A stretch of DNA of 64,000 nucleotides from an uncultured Pelagibacteraceae bacterium (GTDB lineage: Bacteria > Pseudomonadota > Alphaproteobacteria > Pelagibacterales > Pelagibacteraceae), in the NCBI GenBank assembly GCA_902569055.1, contig CACFSU010000003.1, forward strand, positions 1 to 64,000. Reading direction: 5' to 3'. Positions 61,779 to 64,000 of the stretch are shown here, piece after piece (the stretch's first letter is position 1; each line of letters begins with the position of its first letter). The position numbers and the translations under genes are program-made. The notes beneath the pieces are model-generated. The model was not told the origin of the DNA. It searched no databases and saw nothing but the letters and a program-made list of their open reading frames with translations.

Positions 61779-62459
61779 CTATTTTAAAGAACTTATAAAC
61801 TGTGATCTTGAAATTGGAAAACTAATATTATTAGGTTTTAATATTGTTTTATCCAAATAATCACCTATAAGTTTTAAACCATTTAGTAAAATTTTTAAAT
61901 CTTTAACAGGTTCAGATTTATCAATTAAAAAATTTGGAACAATTTTTTTTTCAGTTGATGACTCAGCGAAATAAAAAATTTTATTATCAATAATTTTTTT
62001 GTTAGTTATAGATTTTAGTTCTAAATCATAACCTAAGATTTTTAAAAATTGTAATTCCCAATAAATGTAATCTTGAAGCCAATTATCTTTACAAATAATA
62101 GAATAAAATTCATCAATCAAATCGTATATCATTATATTTTTTTGAGATTCAGCGGTTAATAGTTTAATTAAATTCATTGAAGAAGTAATACAATTTAGTT
62201 TTTGAAAATTATCAAAATAGATAGGTGAATATGCTTTGAATATTTCAATTTTAAAATAACCAATTCTATTATCAGATTTTGAATTATAATTTAAAAATAA
62301 TTGATTACCTAGTTGTAAATAGTTCTTAATTTTTTTTGAAGTACCACCAAAAATTATACCAGATATTTTACCATGTTCCTTAGTATAAATTTCAGCAATT
62401 AAAGAATTTTCATTATATCTATTTTTTGATAATAAAAAGCCTGTGTCGTCCCAAATCAT
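61779..62459 (-). CDS. recO: DNA repair protein RecO
   Basis: RecO loads RecA at gaps with RecR. It has 226 residues. The N-terminal OB fold starts DDTGFLLSKNRYNENSLIAEIYTKEHGKISG (residues about 4-34; core NENSLIAEIYTKEHG). The helical C-terminal part is diverged and lacks the CxxC zinc motif of some RecO proteins. It follows rnc with a 4-bp overlap; the era gene that usually lies between rnc and recO is missing. Confidence 0.88.
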   Translation of the reverse strand: MIWDDTGFLLSKNRYNENSLIAEIYTKEHGKISGIIFGGTSKKIKNYLQLGNQLFLNYNSKSDNRIGYFKIEIFKAYSPIYFDNFQKLNCITSSMNLIKLLTAESQKNIMIYDLIDEFYSIICKDNWLQDYIYWELQFLKILGYDLELKSITNKKIIDNKIFYFAESSTEKKIVPNFLIDKSEPVKDLKILLNGLKLIGDYLDKTILKPNNISFPISRSQFISSLK

Positions 62460-63127
62460 TTTTTTTCTATGTTATTGTTAAAGCATAAAATAGCTGCATT
62501 TTGTTCAGCATCTTTTTTTGACTTACCTGCCGCTATGTATAATTTTGAATTTTGAAGCTTAACACCGACTTTAAAAGTTGGTTTATGTCTTGGTCCTGTG
62601 TTTGAAATAACTTTATAAGAGGGTAATTTTTTAAATTTTTTTAATGAAAATTCCTGTAATTTCGTTTTAGCATCAATTTCAGTAATCACACTTTCTTTAA
62701 TTTTTTTTTTCCAGAGCTCCAAAATAATTTTTTCTACAATAGAAAAACCTTTATCTAAATATATTGAGCCAATTAAAGCTTCACAGCTATCTGCAATAAC
62801 TTTATCTTCTATTTTAAAATTTCGATTTTTTAAATTATATGTTAAAATAAACTTTTCTAATTCAATATCTTTCGCAATTATTAAACAAGTTTTTTTGTTA
62901 ACTAAGGATGCAAATTTTTTATCTAAGACTCCTTCTTTTTCATTTGGATAAATTTCTAATAGCTTTTTTGCTATAACCAATCCTAAAACTCTATCACCTA
63001 AAAATTCAATTTTCTCATTATTATTAATTTTATTATAACTTTTGTGTGTTAAACTTTTAATCAATAAATTTTTATTTCTAAATTTTAAATTTAACTTCTT
63101 TTCAAGAATTGAGTAGTTAATTTTCAT
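62456..63127 (-). CDS. rnc: Ribonuclease III
   Basis: RNase III cuts double-stranded RNA in rRNA precursors and mRNAs. It has 223 residues. The catalytic signature is NEKIEFLGDRVLGLVIAK (about residues 36-53), with the second acidic site at ADSCEALIGSIYLDKG (about 110-125). The C-terminal dsRNA-binding domain (about 150-220) has TGPRHKPTFKV and GKSKKDAEQNAA. It overlaps both lepB and recO. It could process the structured RNA at 39 kb, though nothing here shows that. Confidence 0.95.
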   Translation of the reverse strand: MKINYSILEKKLNLKFRNKNLLIKSLTHKSYNKINNNEKIEFLGDRVLGLVIAKKLLEIYPNEKEGVLDKKFASLVNKKTCLIIAKDIELEKFILTYNLKNRNFKIEDKVIADSCEALIGSIYLDKGFSIVEKIILELWKKKIKESVITEIDAKTKLQEFSLKKFKKLPSYKVISNTGPRHKPTFKVGVKLQNSKLYIAAGKSKKDAEQNAAILCFNNNIEKK

Positions 63128-63852
63128 TAAATAATTTTTTTGAAAAACCTATTTAATCTAATAGATTTGTGCCATTTCCAAAAAGCAAAAAAATTTCCAA
63201 TAGATTTATCAGAAGAAAAAAAAATAAATTGGGCTTTACCAACTAAATTTTCTTTATGAACATAGAAAAAATAACGACTATCCTTAGAACAATCTCTATT
63301 ATCACCCAAAAAAAAATAATAATTTTCTGGAACTATGAATGGATCAGAATTTTGATATGGAAAATTCTTTAAATATACTGATTTATGTGTTTTTCCATTT
63401 GGAAGTTTTTCCTCAAATGTAAAAACATCGATGGTTGAGTTACCACAATAAATTTTATCTTTTCTTGATATTCTTGATTTTATAATTTCACTGTTGTTTA
63501 AATATAAATTAGAGTCTATAAATTGTAACTTGTCACCTGGTAAACCAATCAATCTTTTTATATAATCCGTTCTATTATCAGCAGGAGTTTTAAATACTAT
63601 AACATCACCTCTATTAGGTTCGGAAAAAAAAATTCTATTTTTTAAAATTGGAGGACTAAATGGAAATGAATGTTTACTATATCCATAAGAATATTTAGTC
63701 ACAAATAATCTATCTCCTACTTGTAAAGTAGGTTCCATAGATGAAGATGGAATATAAAAAGGTTGAATTAATAAGGATCTTATGATCACAGCAATAATAA
63801 GTGCATAAAATAGTGTTTTTAAATTTTCAATTATTATTTTTTTATTAATCAT
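63127..63852 (-). CDS. lepB: Signal peptidase I
   Basis: LepB cleaves signal peptides after Sec and Tat export. It has 241 residues, with one N-terminal membrane helix (about 10-28) and a periplasmic domain. The nucleophile Ser is in FYIPSSSMEPTLQVGD (about residue 37) and the general-base Lys is in TDYIKRLIGLPGD (about residue 94). FLGDNRDCSKDSR (about 191-203) is the conserved E box. It shares a boundary base with rnc and overlaps acpS by 4 bp. Confidence 0.95.
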   Translation of the reverse strand: MINKKIIIENLKTLFYALIIAVIIRSLLIQPFYIPSSSMEPTLQVGDRLFVTKYSYGYSKHSFPFSPPILKNRIFFSEPNRGDVIVFKTPADNRTDYIKRLIGLPGDKLQFIDSNLYLNNSEIIKSRISRKDKIYCGNSTIDVFTFEEKLPNGKTHKSVYLKNFPYQNSDPFIVPENYYFFLGDNRDCSKDSRYFFYVHKENLVGKAQFIFFSSDKSIGNFFAFWKWHKSIRLNRFFKKII

Positions 63853-64000
63853 TTTTTTGTTTGAATTAGAGTAAATGCTATTGAATAATCTTTTTCGTCA
63901 GAAATTGAAAGAAACAATTCAAAATTATTAAAATTCATCTTTTTTTTAATAAAATTTCTAATTTTTGAATTTATTAAATAAGATGGTTTACCAAATTTAT
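63849..64000 (-). CDS. acpS: Holo-[acyl-carrier-protein] synthase, C-terminal part, cut by window end
   Basis: The last 50 codons of a protein on the minus strand. The visible part begins KFGKPSYLINSKIR and continues to FLSISDEKDYSIAF near the end, which matches AcpS (the GKP and SISD-E-K-Y-A motifs). AcpS adds phosphopantetheine to acyl carrier protein. The stop overlaps the lepB start by 4 bp, and acpS-lepB-rnc is a common alphaproteobacterial order. The N-terminal catalytic Asp/Glu region lies outside the window. Confidence 0.85.
   Translation of the reverse strand, partial: KFGKPSYLINSKIRNFIKKKMNFNNFELFLSISDEKDYSIAFTLIQTKK

Overview
The window is a very AT-rich, tightly packed alphaproteobacterial chromosome segment. 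Genes overlap by 1-8 bp or sit within a few bases of each other. Intergenic space is minimal, the tRNAs are single genes, and codons strongly favour A/T. Together with the gene orders (nagZ-scpA-scpB-tatABC-serS; recG next to sdhE; nrdR-ribD-ribE-ribB-ribH-nusB-thiL-hppA; plsX-ihfA-merR) and a SAM-II/SAM-V riboswitch pair before metY, this points to the SAR11 clade (Candidatus Pelagibacter or a close relative). The taxon call is inference from content; no database search was possible.

Layout. 1-7.4 kb: the 3' end of nagZ, condensin partners ScpA/ScpB, the Tat translocase, serS, and YajC-SecD-SecF, so both export machineries lie in one plus-strand run. 7.4-10.9 kb (minus): a PuuD-like membrane protein and uvrA. 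10.9-16.2 kb (plus): ssb, gyrA, coaD, a secreted cyclophilin and tgt. 16.3-20.3 kb: tRNA-Lys, an M48 Tat-lipoprotein, DUF502, recG, sdhE and tRNA-Ser. 20.4-28.7 kb (plus): RarD, envelope genes (MltB, RlpA/SPOR, D,D-carboxypeptidase), tmk, holB, metG, tatD and an MBL hydrolase. 28.7-33.4 kb: glutathione peroxidase, NhaA, a zinc-ribbon protein, tRNA-Pro, an NDUFS4-like protein, a SbmA/BacA-like transporter, GlpX FBPase and tRNA-Glu.

33.4-40.2 kb is the accessory region. It starts 3 nt after the tRNA-Glu CCA end and holds a GIY-YIG nuclease, a fused two-domain glycosyltransferase, a GT9 transferase, two methyltransferase-like genes and a tyrosine recombinase. Just upstream of the recombinase is a dif-like inverted repeat. 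Beyond that are a 58-residue membrane protein, a compact structured RNA of unknown class ending in a strong terminator, a minimal MGMT-like gene, and 460 bp of non-coding repeat-bearing DNA. The structured RNA and the inverted repeat are the best candidates here for something undescribed.

40.2-64 kb returns to core metabolism: two transporters, hom and argC with a tiny lipoprotein between them, rpsI/rplM, metY under tandem SAM riboswitches, ctaA, chorismate mutase, rpmG, merR, ihfA, plsX, rpmF, a CBP3-like chaperone, BamE and a K+-independent H+-pyrophosphatase. A long minus-strand operon follows, running thiL-nusB-ribH-ribB/X-ribE-ribD-nrdR-glyA-rpiB-hydroxylase, then hemB and recO-rnc-lepB-acpS (acpS is cut by the window end).

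Cross-cutting observations: several canonical zinc sites are altered (Tgt, NrdR, the RibA half of RibBA), and genes usually present in conserved alphaproteobacterial clusters (era, fabH, yceD) are missing from their usual slots.
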